NCBI RefSeq assembly: GCF_029338255.1
Contig: NZ_CP119787.1
Coordinates: forward strand, 744,001-808,000
Direction: 5' to 3'
From: Haloarcula halobia
GTDB lineage: Archaea; Halobacteriota; Halobacteria; Halobacteriales; Haloarculaceae
DNA length: 64,000 nt
Below are positions 1 through 9,006 of the stretch, piece after piece (position 1 is the stretch's first letter; each line of letters opens with the position of its first letter). Both the position numbers and the translations under genes were made by a program. A model generated the notes under the pieces. It saw only the letters and a list, made by a program, of their open reading frames with translations. It had not been told where the DNA came from and did not search any database.

Positions 1-792
1 GAGCTGGTGGAGGGCGTACGTCATCGCCAGCGCGGTGGTCTCGTGGCCGGCAAAGAGCATCCCGACGACCTGGTCGAGCACCGCCGACTCGTCGAAGCCC
101 GACGTCGGGTCCTCGCGCAGCGACGCGAGCGTCGCGAGCAGGCTGTCCGCGTCGGGGTCGGTCCCGGCGGCCGACAGGAGCGACCGCGCTCGCTCCCGCA
201 ACGCGGCCGACCCACGGCGGAACCGTCGCCGGGCCGGCGTCGGCACCCAGTCGGGCAGCACCCACGACGTCGGTTCGAACCAGCCGTTCAACGCGTGGGC
301 GGCCTCGGTCAGCGACGCGAGTTCCGCGCCCGCGATCGAGTGTCCCAGGACCACCTCGAACAGGTTCTCCAGCGCGAGGACGCGCATCTCCTCGTCGAGT
401 CTGACCGTCGCCGGGGCGTCCCACCCGTCGAGTCGATCGTGGGCGAGCGCGGACATCGTCGACGCGTACTCGCCGATGCGGGTGGGACTGAAAAAGTCCT
501 CCATGGCGTGGCGCTGGCGCCGCCACTGGTCGCCCTCGACGGCGAGCAGCGCTTCACCGAAGGCGACCGTGAAGTCGTCGAGTTTCGCGAACCGCTCCCG
601 GTCACGCAGCACCGCCCCGACGTGGTCCGGGTGGGCGACGACGGTGACGTCCTTGCCGAGCAATCGCATACGGAAGACGTCGCCGGTCGATTCGACGGCC
701 TCCGCCACGAACCCGAACGGGTCTCTCGCGAAACCGACCGTGTGGCCCAGCGCCGGCCACCCAGGCGGCGCGGGCGGGGATTCCTCTGCCAT
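1..792 (-). CDS. Cytochrome P450 (3' end beyond window)
   Basis: Reads on the minus strand from ATG at 792 to the window edge without a stop, so 264 residues are visible and the C-terminal half is missing. The visible part opens with a Pro-rich segment (PPAPPGWPALGHTVG) typical of soluble P450 N-termini. The edge region carries the I-helix oxygen-binding motif AGHETT, which is diagnostic of the family. The heme-ligand Cys loop would lie outside the window. P450s are heme monooxygenases; the substrate cannot be inferred. It is divergent from the membrane-protein gene at 914, with about 120 bp between starts. Confidence 0.9.
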   Translation of the reverse strand, partial: MAEESPPAPPGWPALGHTVGFARDPFGFVAEAVESTGDVFRMRLLGKDVTVVAHPDHVGAVLRDRERFAKLDDFTVAFGEALLAVEGDQWRRQRHAMEDFFSPTRIGEYASTMSALAHDRLDGWDAPATVRLDEEMRVLALENLFEVVLGHSIAGAELASLTEAAHALNGWFEPTSWVLPDWVPTPARRRFRRGSAALRERARSLLSAAGTDPDADSLLATLASLREDPTSGFDESAVLDQVVGMLFAGHETTALAMTYALHQL

Positions 793-913
793 GTTCCCAG
801 CGGTGTCGGCCCCCGGACAAAAGTGTTGAGTTCGTCGCCCGGCCCCGTGTCCCACGGCCATCCCGCCGCCGAACCGAAACCGACAGGTGGGATACCTGCG
901 GCCACACGACCGT

Positions 914-1522
914 ATGCTCACGGAGGTCGCACAGACGTACTCCGACGTGTTCGCCCCCGAGATATTCGTGCTCGTCTGTGGCCTGTTGCTCATCGGCTAC
1001 GAGTGGCGGGCGGTACCCGACCGGTCACTGGCGACCCTCGGGGCGCGAGTCGCCACCCTCGGCGTCGGGTGGGCCGTCGCCTTCCTCGTCTACCAGGGCG
1101 TCCCGCGCCTCGTCGCCCATCCGCCCACGTGGGCACCTGATGCGACGGGCAGCGCCGGCCTCGGCCTCGGTGTCCTCCTCATCTGGGCAGTCTGGCGACG
1201 ACGGCGCTGGGGGACTCTGGTGCCGGGCTTTGCGGCGCTGCTGGTCGGCGTCACCGTCCCCCACCTCCTGGTCACCCCGTTCTGGGACGTCTCGAGCCAC
1301 GTCCTCTACGCGGTGGTCCCGGCAGGCTACCTCGGCCTGGTCGACTGGCGATTCGCCCCGCTTTCTGCCCTCGCCCTCGGGATGGTCGTCGCCCGGCCGC
1401 TCGCCGGGGCTCACACCTTGCTCCAGTCGATCGGCGGCCTCCTCCTCGGTGTGGTCTTCCTCTGGGCCGCCGTCCGGGTCTGGTTCCCCGACCGACTCTC
1501 GATGCCGGCGGCGGCTGCCTGA
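914..1522 (+). CDS. Polytopic membrane protein, diverged PAP2-like
   Basis: About 202 residues, mostly hydrophobic, with around six predicted membrane segments. Two segments resemble the second and third phosphatase motifs of the PAP2 superfamily: WDVSSH (compare PSGH) near residue 125, and ARPLAGAHTLLQSIGGLLLG-like sequence near residue 165 (compare the R..H...D...G motif). The usual Asp is replaced, so catalysis is uncertain. The start was taken at ATG 914 rather than upstream because the added N-terminal residues would be an unlikely hydrophilic leader. It may act on lipid phosphates, or may be a non-enzymatic relative. Confidence 0.65.
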   Translation: MLTEVAQTYSDVFAPEIFVLVCGLLLIGYEWRAVPDRSLATLGARVATLGVGWAVAFLVYQGVPRLVAHPPTWAPDATGSAGLGLGVLLIWAVWRRRRWGTLVPGFAALLVGVTVPHLLVTPFWDVSSHVLYAVVPAGYLGLVDWRFAPLSALALGMVVARPLAGAHTLLQSIGGLLLGVVFLWAAVRVWFPDRLSMPAAAA

Positions 1523-1746
1523 CCGCTCACACGTCGTTCTGCGGCAGGGGCGTCCGACCAGAACCCTCTTGCTGTAGAAATAGATGTGGAAGTCCGATAT
1601 ATGTAAAAGAACTCTCTAATAGGGTACAAAAATAATAATATGCCAGTACTTTTCCCAATTACGTATCTAAATACACGAGAGTGAAAGCATACCCCTCCAG
1701 AATACGTTGATATAGTGTATATATCGATACGTATGGTGGGTGACGA
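1523..1746. other. AT-rich intergenic DNA
   Basis: Clearly AT-richer than its surroundings from about 1570, with several A/T runs and no coding region. It sits directly upstream of the decayed aldolase fragment and may mark an insertion or recombination boundary. No inverted repeats or IS ends were recognised. Confidence 0.5.
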
Positions 1747-2061
1747 ATCCCCGGTACCGGCGACGGTCCAGTCGTCGGACTCGGCGGCCGCGTCCCGTTC
1801 GTCGGCGAGGTGTGAGACGATGTCGGTGATGAGGTCCTCCTGGCCGACGACCAGCACCCCATCTGGGCGTTGCCCGAGCCGGCGCCCAGGCCCAGGTTGC
1901 CGTGGGCGTGGAAGCCGACGTCGATGGAGAGCTCGTCGGCGAGCAGTCCCACCCGGTCGCGGACGTCGCTGGGGAGCATCGCCCCCGCCGAGTCCATGAC
2001 GTAGACGGCGTCGGCCCCGTACTCCTCCATCAATTTCGCCTGTTCGAGGACGGTCTCGGGC
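1747..2061 (-). pseudogene. Decayed fragment of the DmpG-type aldolase gene
   Basis: Nucleotide-level copy of parts of the aldolase gene at 12842-13879. Block 1 (about 1747-1854) matches 12822-12930. After a deletion of roughly 235 bp, a short block matches about 13167-13212. After a second deletion of about 62 bp, 1890-2061 matches 13277-13449. Both junctions fall at short shared sequences (GCCGAC-type and CCCAGG), as expected for microhomology deletions. The recognisable peptide includes [18 protein letters not shown] and the segment before the HAHDNLG motif, here changed to HAHGNLG. No intact product is possible. Confidence 0.85.
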
Positions 2062-3137
2062 GTCTGGCCGACTATTACGTTGACCGTCCCTCAAAATAAT
2101 GGACGTACGCGTGTTAGGTGGGGGTTCCGTTCCGGGATCTCCCAGTACAGCGCTACGGTCGCACCGGAGGTTATGTCGGCCAGGAGGAACAGTTGTTCAG
2201 ACAGTATAAATATCTATTCAATAGATGTAGCGGATAGGACCGCTGTTCACTGAAACTGAACACATCTCCGTCTCTGGTAGAGTGCTCTCCTTGCGACCGT
2301 TCGCTCAGATGTCAGCGAGGCGGCGCCACTGTGGGTCCGGTCGAGGTCGACACGTATCGGTATCGTCTCGCGCGTTTCCCGTCACCACGGCCCAGTGAGC
2401 AGATTCGACGAATCCCCGAGCAGTTCCGCTGTGACCGTGGCTGATTTCGGGCTCGTCGTGTCGAGTGGCCCGAACGCGGAGCTGGTCGCCGGTGGTGTCT
2501 CTCCCGTCCGGCTCCATCTCCCGGTCGCGTGTTCTCACCGAGTCGGGGGTCGGATTCCGGGTGAGCACTCAGTGCTCGATCGGGTAGCGCTTCGCGACCG
2601 GCAGGTGTGTCGGGAGTGTCACGGAGCGCATTCAACGATCTTGATTTCAGGTGTGAACCAGGGTGTGGCCCAGTCTCTCTGCAGTCTCGACGCGTTACCG
2701 GATACTGACCGTCGGTCAGATCCGGCGCCTATCTTTGGCTCGTCCCTCGATGTCACAAGGCGCCGAAACGTCCGTTCACTTGTACTGAACCGTCCCTGAC
2801 GAGGGATACCAGAGAACATACGCTTCCGGACGGCGCTGACGGTGCTCAGCGCAGCATCCCCGCGTTCACGATATCTCACTCGACGCCGGCTCCGGACTTC
2901 CGTTGTCGGGGCCGATGTGAGAGACGGTCATCCGGCGGTATCGATGTCGCTGTTCCGTCCTCAGTCGGTCGGTTCGGTATTTCGAAGTGAGTTTGGTCTT
3001 CTGAGCCTGACCGGAGTCTCCGATACCCTGGTCTCTCTTCCCGGGTATCGCTTCACAGGCCGACATGGCTGTCGTAACGTCTCGCACCTGTGACCGAACT
3101 CCGAACAACGGTGCCAGACGAAGCGGGGCCCCGACAC
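2062..3137. other. Intergenic kilobase without a convincing gene
   Basis: About 1.1 kb between the aldolase fragment and the cupin gene. Short open frames exist on both strands, but none has a recognisable domain, promoter spacing or haloarchaeal codon bias. Composition is somewhat lower in GC than the flanking genes. Probably remnant DNA at the edge of the catabolic island. Confidence 0.5.
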
Positions 3138-3145
3138 AATATTTA
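3138..3145 (+). promoter_or_regulatory. TATA box of the cupin gene
   Basis: AATATTTA lies about 31 nt before ATG 3173, so transcription would begin a few bases upstream of that codon. This argues for the 3173 start over ATG 3146, which overlaps the box. Confidence 0.55.
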
Positions 3146-3172
3146 ATGTCACAGTTCGCGTTGGATACGTCG

Positions 3173-3592
3173 ATGGCGAGCGATAACCGATTCATAGAGC
3201 CACAGGACGTCGAGACGGTACAGTTCGACTGGGGCAAGAGCAAGTGGATGAGTTCCCCGGCCGTGACCGGTTCCGAGTCGTTCAGCGCCGGTGTCGTCGT
3301 CCTCGAGCCGGGTGCGGCACACGAGCGACACGTGCATCCTGACAGTGAGGAGATCCTCTACTTCATGACCGGTTCAGGGGTCCAGACAGTTGCCGATGAG
3401 GAACGCGACGTGTCGGCTGGACATATGGTATACATCCCGGCCGGCGTCGAGCACAGCACACACAATACGAGCTGGGAACCGTTGCGGTTCATCGCGGTAT
3501 ACGGGCCACCGGGACCAGAGTCGGGGCTCGCTGACATGCCGGAGAGTACGGTTCTTCCACCCGGTGTCGCGAGTGATACGGACTCGTCGTGA
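3173..3592 (+). CDS. Single-domain cupin protein
   Basis: 139 residues. One conserved barrel with metal-ligand pattern H53-x-H55, E59 or E60 and H94 (HVHPDSEE, then IPAGVEHSTHN), which is the classic cupin 1/cupin 2 arrangement. Small cupins of this type act as sugar isomerases or epimerases, ligand-binding proteins or dioxygenases. It is the first gene of the catabolic island and is followed in the same direction by the PEP_hydrolase-like gene, so a role in sugar or acid-sugar metabolism is inferred. Start chosen by the TATA box at 3138. Confidence 0.85.
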   Translation: MASDNRFIEPQDVETVQFDWGKSKWMSSPAVTGSESFSAGVVVLEPGAAHERHVHPDSEEILYFMTGSGVQTVADEERDVSAGHMVYIPAGVEHSTHNTSWEPLRFIAVYGPPGPESGLADMPESTVLPPGVASDTDSS

Positions 3593-3670
3593 GGGAAGGT
3601 AGCCGGGGCAGCCACCGACGAACGGGGCATAGATTATTATGCCTGCCGAGTCTCCGTGCCGACACGGCGT

Positions 3671-4501
3671 ATGAGTATGAAATTCAGTCGCGCGGAATCA
3701 ATGCAAATGCTCCAAGAGACCGTCGACGCCGGCGAGCCGATCATCGGGTCGGGCGCTGGCACCGGTATCTCGGCGAAGTTCGCCGAGCGAGGCGGGACTG
3801 ACTTGATCATCATCTACAACTCGGGGCGCTACCGCATGGCCGGGCGGGGTTCCCACGCCGGGTTGCTCGCCTACGGCGACGCGAACGAGATCGTCGTCGA
3901 CATGGCCGGCGAGGTGATCCCGGTCGTCGAGAACACGCCGGTCCTCGCCGGTGTCCACGCGACAGACCCGTTTCGCGACATGGACGTCTTCCTCGACGAG
4001 ATCAAGCGCCTCGGCTTCTCCGGTGTCCAGAACTTCCCGACGCACGGACTCATCGACGGGAAGTTCGGCGAGGAACTCGACGAACTCGGACTGGGCTACG
4101 ACAGGGAAATCGAGATGATCGAGATGGCGAGCGACAAGGGCCTTCTCACCGCACCGTACGTCTTCGACGAGGAGCAGGCCCGTCGGATGGTCGAGGCCGG
4201 TGCCGACATCGTCGTCGCCCACCTGGGCCTGACGAGAGGCGGTGACATCGGCGCGGCGGACGTCTCGCCGCTCGAAGAGGCCTCGGAGACGGTCCAGCGA
4301 CTCCGCGACGCTGCGGTTTCGGTCGACGACGAGGTCCTGGTCATCTCTCACGGCGGTGCCCTCGCAGAGCCCGAGGACGTCGCCTACTCCATGGAACACA
4401 CCGAGGGCGTCCACGGCTTCTTCGGCGCGTCGAGCGTCGAACGGCTCCCGACCGAGCGCGCCATCGAGCAGCAGGTCGCGGATTTCAAGGACGTCCTGTA
4501 A
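3671..4501 (+). CDS. PEP_hydrolase/TIM-barrel signal family protein
   Basis: 276 residues matching the TIM-barrel family PF09370 (phosphoenolpyruvate hydrolase-like): IGSGAGTGISAKFAERGG near the N-terminus, the YNSGRYRMAGRGSHAGLL block, NFPTHGLIDG in the middle and a C-terminal HGFFGASSVERLP. Family members are usually adjacent or fused to UPF0261 proteins; the plant virus-resistance protein Tm-1 is such a fusion. The UPF0261 partner lies 7 kb away at 11196 in the same island. The reaction in archaea is not established. ATG 3671 lies about 30 nt after an AT-rich TATA-like stretch (3631-3642). Confidence 0.85.
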   Translation: MSMKFSRAESMQMLQETVDAGEPIIGSGAGTGISAKFAERGGTDLIIIYNSGRYRMAGRGSHAGLLAYGDANEIVVDMAGEVIPVVENTPVLAGVHATDPFRDMDVFLDEIKRLGFSGVQNFPTHGLIDGKFGEELDELGLGYDREIEMIEMASDKGLLTAPYVFDEEQARRMVEAGADIVVAHLGLTRGGDIGAADVSPLEEASETVQRLRDAAVSVDDEVLVISHGGALAEPEDVAYSMEHTEGVHGFFGASSVERLPTERAIEQQVADFKDVL

Positions 4502-4627
4502 CCGGGGGCGTCACTCGGGCGTTCGGTGAGTCGGACCGGCCGTCCGTTCGGCGAACCCGGGCCCGCGGGAGTCGGCCCCGTGGCGCAGTCGCACCGCGTG
4601 ACGACCAGCAAAAGGCGCGCCGCCCGC

Positions 4628-5368
4628 TCACACCATCTGTTCGACGATCTCGTCCGTCGAGAGGTTCGCCGGCGTCCCCGACAGCGTCTTTTTCCCCTCG
4701 TTCAGAATCATGATATCGTCGACGAGGTCCCTGACGATCTCCAGGTCGTGTGAGACGAGGATGATCGAGGTATCCGTCTGATCTCGCAACGACTTCACGA
4801 ACCGGATCACCGACTCCCTGTCGCGCCGCGAGAGCTCGGTCAGCGGTTCGTCGAGCATCAACACGTCGGGTTCGGACTCGATCGACCGACTGATCGAGAG
4901 GATCTGTTTCTGCCCGCCGGTAAGGTCTTCGACGCGGTCTCGCGGATCGAGCGACTCCACCCCGTACTCGTCGAGTTTCGCTTCGACCTGCTGGATCATC
5001 TTGCCCTTCCGGAGCGTCTTGATCGGGCCACGCGAGTTGGTCATCTCCCGACCCATGAAGAAGTTCTCCCAGACGGTCGCCTTGTCGACGAGCGCCATGT
5101 ACTGGTAGGTCATCGCGATACCCGCGTCGGCCGCGTCCTGTGGACTGTCGAACGAGACGGGCTCTCCGTCGAGCACGATCTCCCCGGAGTCCGGCTTGAG
5201 ATAGCCGTTCAGGACCTTCAGCAGCGTCGACTTCCCGGCACCGTTGTCCCCGACCAGCCCCATCGCGGCGTTGCGGTCCAGGGAGAACGAGACGTCGTCG
5301 AGTGCAAGCACCGGGCCGTAGCTCTTCGAGATGCCCTTCACGTCCAGGACGACGTCCGCGTCGCTCAT
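4628..5368 (-). CDS. Sugar ABC transporter ATPase, catalytically complete copy
   Basis: 246 residues, one nucleotide-binding domain of the ribose/fructose (RbsA/FrcA) type. Visible: Walker A GDNGAGKST (40-48), Q-loop Gln89, signature LTGGQ (149-153), Walker B LMLDEP (170-175) and switch His207 (VSHDL). Its ATG overlaps the stop of the upstream ATPase gene by 4 nt, so the two are co-translated. Both are single-domain proteins of equal length, whereas bacterial RbsA/MglA is one fused double-domain protein. Last gene of the importer operon 8678-4628. Confidence 0.93.
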   Translation of the reverse strand: MSDADVVLDVKGISKSYGPVLALDDVSFSLDRNAAMGLVGDNGAGKSTLLKVLNGYLKPDSGEIVLDGEPVSFDSPQDAADAGIAMTYQYMALVDKATVWENFFMGREMTNSRGPIKTLRKGKMIQQVEAKLDEYGVESLDPRDRVEDLTGGQKQILSISRSIESEPDVLMLDEPLTELSRRDRESVIRFVKSLRDQTDTSIILVSHDLEIVRDLVDDIMILNEGKKTLSGTPANLSTDEIVEQMV

Positions 5369-6108
5369 GCCTCGCCCTCCATCATCAGCCGGTTACACTC
5401 CTTGCTGTCGACGGCGTCGTTCGCGAACTGGCCCACCTTGTGGCCCTGCCTGAAGATGGCGACGTCGTCGATGTTCTCCTCGACCGAGCTGTACCACTGG
5501 CTCGTGATGATCACCGAGCCGGTGTCGGTGAAGTCGTGCAGGATGTCCCAGAGCTGGTTGATCGCCCGCTCCGAGAGCCCCCGGAACGGCTCGTCCAGCA
5601 ACAGGAGCTTCGGATCTGACTCGATCGCTCGACTGACGACGAGGATCCGGCGCTGACCGCCCGAAAGCTCGCTCGCCTTCTTCTCGACGCCGAAGTCGAA
5701 TCCGTACTCGGCGAGCTTTTGCTCTACTTCCTTGCGCATCTCGCCCCCGCGGACGGTCTTTATCGGGCCGTACGAGTTGGCCTTCTCCCGTCCCATGAAG
5801 AAGTTCTCCCAGACGGGCGTGTCGTCGACCAGGGCGAACTCCTCGTAGGTCATCGCGACGCCCGCTCGACGGGCCTCCTGTGGGTTCGCGAAGACGACCT
5901 CCTCGCCGTCGAGGACCACCTCACCCGAGTCGTGCTGGACGAAGCCGTTGAGGATCTTCAACAGCGTGGACTTCCCGGCGCCGTTGTCACCTATCAGCCC
6001 GAGGATCGAGTTGCGCTCCAGGTCGAACGAGATGTCGTCGATAGCCACCACCGGGCCGTAGCTCTTCGAGAGGTTGCGTACCGAAAGGAGCGGGTCGTCT
6101 GCCGACAT
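5365..6108 (-). CDS. Sugar ABC transporter ATPase, Q-loop and H-loop altered
   Basis: 247 residues and colinear with the 4628 product, clearly a paralogue. Walker A GDNGAGKST (40-48), signature LSGGQ (148-152) and Walker B LLLLDEP are intact. The Q-loop residue is Glu89 (MTYEEFALVD against MTYQYMALVD) and the switch His is Gln204 (ITSQWYSS against LVSHDLE). It probably forms an asymmetric heterodimer with the downstream ATPase, contributing structure and one signature motif. Starts 3 nt after the permease stop; tightly translationally coupled. Confidence 0.92.
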   Translation of the reverse strand: MSADDPLLSVRNLSKSYGPVVAIDDISFDLERNSILGLIGDNGAGKSTLLKILNGFVQHDSGEVVLDGEEVVFANPQEARRAGVAMTYEEFALVDDTPVWENFFMGREKANSYGPIKTVRGGEMRKEVEQKLAEYGFDFGVEKKASELSGGQRRILVVSRAIESDPKLLLLDEPFRGLSERAINQLWDILHDFTDTGSVIITSQWYSSVEENIDDVAIFRQGHKVGQFANDAVDSKECNRLMMEGEA

Positions 6109-6111
6109 CGT

Positions 6112-7119
6112 TCAGGTCCACCCTCCAAAGAGCTTGTCGCGGCGCTTGAGTTCCATCAGCACGACCGCCACGAAGACGAGTATCCCCTGGGCGAGCTGGA
6201 ACTCGTAACCGCTGACCCCAGCGACGCGGGTGATCGTCAGGATGACCTGGACGAGGAGTGCACCCGCCGGGACGTTGATGATCTTCCCCGTGCCGCCGAA
6301 CAGCGAAATCCCGGCGATGACGGGTGCCGCGATGGCGGGCATGAGCAAGTTCGTCCCGGTCCCCGACGAGAGGACGCCGACCCGGGTGATGAGTACGAAC
6401 CCACCGATGGCGGCGAACAGGCCGCTGATGAGGAAGGCGTGCATCTTGTACTTCGAGACGTCGATACCCATCCGCTGGGCCGCATCGGGGTCCCCGCCGA
6501 CGAGAAAGAGGCGCCGTCCGCTCACGACGTGCGTGCTGTAGTACCACGCGATCAGCACCACGGCGAGTGTGACAAAAAGGATGTTACGGAACGGTCCGAC
6601 CGACCCGCTCCCGACCTGGTAGTACAGGTCGGGGAAGTCCGCTATCGATCGACCCTGGGTGAGAGACAGGACGGCACCCTGGAGTATCCACCAGGAGGCG
6701 AGCGTCTGGATGAGCGACGGGACCCCCACTTTCGTGATGACGATCCCGTTCCAGGCGCCGATCAACAGGCCGACCAGCGCGGTGACGAGTAACCCGACTA
6801 CCATCGGTGCGCCGGCCTGGACCGCGAAAAGCCCCATCAGGGGCGCAAAGAGGAGCGCGCTCACGATCGAGAGGTCGATCTCGGCCACGACCAGCGTGAA
6901 CGCCATCCCGATGGCGAGGATGATGACGGTGGTACTCTGGACGATGACGCTCTCGAGCGTGTCCACCGCGAACAGGTCCCTGTAGAAGACCCCCGCGACG
7001 AGGTAGATCGCGACGACGAGCATCCAGGGGAAGTAATCGCCGACGAAGTCCCTCGCGCTCATCTCTCTGCCTGTCAGAATCTCACTAGCGGTCCCGAAGC
7101 CGGTCCTGCCTGAAGACAT
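6112..7119 (-). CDS. Sugar ABC transporter permease (BPD_transp_2, RbsC type)
   Basis: 335 residues, polytopic, with about eight to ten hydrophobic segments and the family motif VAEIDLSIVSALLFAPLMG near residue 100 (RbsC-type E-x-DLS-x-G/S block). It has a long hydrophilic N-terminus. It forms the membrane channel of the importer encoded with the two ATPases and the lipoprotein at 7263-8678. Family knowledge points to pentose, hexose, deoxysugar or nucleoside substrates. No second permease is present, so it presumably works as a homodimer. Confidence 0.92.
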   Translation of the reverse strand: MSSGRTGFGTASEILTGREMSARDFVGDYFPWMLVVAIYLVAGVFYRDLFAVDTLESVIVQSTTVIILAIGMAFTLVVAEIDLSIVSALLFAPLMGLFAVQAGAPMVVGLLVTALVGLLIGAWNGIVITKVGVPSLIQTLASWWILQGAVLSLTQGRSIADFPDLYYQVGSGSVGPFRNILFVTLAVVLIAWYYSTHVVSGRRLFLVGGDPDAAQRMGIDVSKYKMHAFLISGLFAAIGGFVLITRVGVLSSGTGTNLLMPAIAAPVIAGISLFGGTGKIINVPAGALLVQVILTITRVAGVSGYEFQLAQGILVFVAVVLMELKRRDKLFGGWT

Positions 7120-7262
7120 AGTAGGACTCTCTCCCCTATCGATTATTAAAATTTGTGTTAGAGGCCGAACTCCCGCCGAGGGGAATCGACCGACGACGCG
7201 TCACCTCGAGTCGGGTGTGGAATAGAAGACGTGGCGGAAAATCTGACGCCGTCAGCGCGCTC

Positions 7263-8678
7263 TCAGAACTGGCTCAGGTAGTCGAGCGTCTCGCCGTACT
7301 GTCCACCCTCGAGGTTCTCCTCGAACTCGTCGACGAGACCGGCGTATTCGTCGGGCTGCTGGTTCCCGACGTCGAAGCTGACGTCCATCATGTCCGTCCG
7401 CTCCATGATCGCCGGGAACACGTTACCCCAGTGGTTCTCGGTGTTGACGTTGTCGGCTCTGATGCCGTACACCTCCGGCGGTGCGTTCGCGATGGGCACG
7501 TCGAAGTCGTCGGCCATCTCCAGCGTGATCGAATCGCCGGGCCCCCAGTAGACGTCGACGGGGTCCGTCACGGACGTCACCTCGGTGCCCACCTCGGCCT
7601 GCGGGATCTCCTTCCCGGACTGTTGGACCGAGGGGTCCAGTATCTGCTCGTAGAAGATCTTCGAGATGTTCTGGGTGATGTTGATCGGTACCTGTGTCGC
7701 GTCGAGGTCCTGGAGCCCCTTTCTGATGTACTGGAGGGCGCTGGGATAGCCGTCGATGCCACCGACGTAGATGTGGTCCTCGTGGCCCTTGTAATAGAGC
7801 ATGTCGTTTGCCGCCATGGCGTTCATGATGCCACGCGTATACGCGCCGGAGCTGTCGGAGATGACGGCATCGGCGGTGTTCGAGGAGAAGTACGTCCGGG
7901 CCGAGTCGGCCCACCCGGCGACCGTCCCGTCGGTCGCGACTTCGACGTACTCCACGTCCGGGTAGTTCTTCATCGACTCTCGGACCTGTTCCATCCGGCG
8001 ACGCCACCCCGTGAAGTCGGGGTTCCCCTGGAAGTGTACGATGGTCTTGCCCTGTCGGCCGCCGCGGTTCTCGTCGAGGAAGTTGATGGCGTCCTCGACC
8101 ATCAGTTCGGCGAGCTCGTAGTCAGCGGACTGGATGTTGTGCGAGACGGCGCCCCCGACCAGGTCCTTGTTCCCGACGACGGGCGTGTTGTACTCCTTCT
8201 TGGCGCGCTCGATGGTCTGGACGTGGGACTGGTACGCGACCGGATTGACGATGAGCGCGTCCTTGCTCTGGGCGTAGTTGGTGATCTGGTCGTTCACCTG
8301 CGCGGGGTCCCATCCGGGCGCGGTAAACGAGAAATCCCAGCCGTTCTTGTGCGCCTCGATCGCGTGTCCGGCCGGCATCAGCCGCCACCACGTCGACTCT
8401 GTCGGTGGGCCGATGTAGTGGATGGATTTTCCGTGTTCCCACTCGAGGCTCTGGGTCGACCCGCCGTCGCCGCCGTCACCGCCACTGCCGCCGTCGCCGC
8501 CGTCACCGCCACTGCCGCCGTCGCCGCCACTGCCGCCGTCGCCGCCACTGCCGCCGTCGCCGCCACTGCCGCCGTCGCTCGAACAGCCAGCGAGTGCAAC
8601 GGCAGACGCCACGCCTGCGCTCTTTATGAACGATCGCCTGTTGATCCGGGAGAACCGGTCGTTACTGTCATTCGCCAT
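7263..8678 (-). CDS. Tat-exported sugar-binding lipoprotein
   Basis: 471 residues. The N-terminus has the twin-arginine motif RRSFIK followed by a hydrophobic stretch and lipobox ALAGC, so export is by Tat and the Cys is lipidated. A Gly/Ser/Asp linker of about 45 residues then leads to a periplasmic-binding-protein fold of the Peripla_BP_4 (ribose-type) class. It delivers substrate to the 6112 permease. The gap of 143 bp to the permease is larger than elsewhere in the operon. The substrate is not inferable by eye. Confidence 0.92.
   Translation of the reverse strand: MANDSNDRFSRINRRSFIKSAGVASAVALAGCSSDGGSGGDGGSGGDGGSGGDGGSGGDGGDGGSGGDGGDGGSTQSLEWEHGKSIHYIGPPTESTWWRLMPAGHAIEAHKNGWDFSFTAPGWDPAQVNDQITNYAQSKDALIVNPVAYQSHVQTIERAKKEYNTPVVGNKDLVGGAVSHNIQSADYELAELMVEDAINFLDENRGGRQGKTIVHFQGNPDFTGWRRRMEQVRESMKNYPDVEYVEVATDGTVAGWADSARTYFSSNTADAVISDSSGAYTRGIMNAMAANDMLYYKGHEDHIYVGGIDGYPSALQYIRKGLQDLDATQVPINITQNISKIFYEQILDPSVQQSGKEIPQAEVGTEVTSVTDPVDVYWGPGDSITLEMADDFDVPIANAPPEVYGIRADNVNTENHWGNVFPAIMERTDMMDVSFDVGNQQPDEYAGLVDEFEENLEGGQYGETLDYLSQF
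8463..8577. repeat. Tandem repeat encoding Gly/Asp/Ser linker
   Basis: Roughly 18-bp units (gccgccgtcgccgccact) in tandem, with the last four nearly identical, encoding repeated SGGDGG on the minus strand inside the lipoprotein gene. The unit keeps frame, so length changes by slippage would alter linker length without breaking the gene. Confidence 0.85.
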
Positions 8679-9006
8679 AGCAACAAGAACTGAATATAAT
8701 GAACAACGTCATAAAACTTTGGTAAGGGGCTATCGCGGTGGTTCGGAACGTGAGACCGGCGGTACGCAGCCAGCCATCTCCAGCCTCGCAACGTCGGTTC
8801 GCGGGCCACTGGGCCGTCCTTCGAGAGGGTGGACCGTCCGCCGCGTCGCCCGTTGCCCGTCGCGGGTTGCGCGCCCGCACGTGGCCTGCGGTCCGCTCAC
8901 GATCCCGGGATCCGCTCCGGATGGTGTACCGACAGCGGGCCCCGGTTCGAAACCGCGGGTGGTTCGGACCCGGGCACGACGACTGTGTCGATGTGCCTGC
9001 CGGTAC
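8679..9006. other. Intergenic region
   Basis: Upstream region of the binding-protein gene. AT-rich words (ATATAAT around 8694, CATAAAAC around 8712) near its start are candidate promoter elements for the importer operon. The rest is GC-rich with no supported gene. Confidence 0.45.

Noticed and set aside
2395-2799. Open frame of 134 codons upstream of the island
   Set aside because: No domain, no TATA box, overlapping equally long frames on the other strand.
8463-8577. Possible CRISPR-like array
   Set aside because: Repeats are contiguous in-frame codons for a Gly/Asp linker without spacers.
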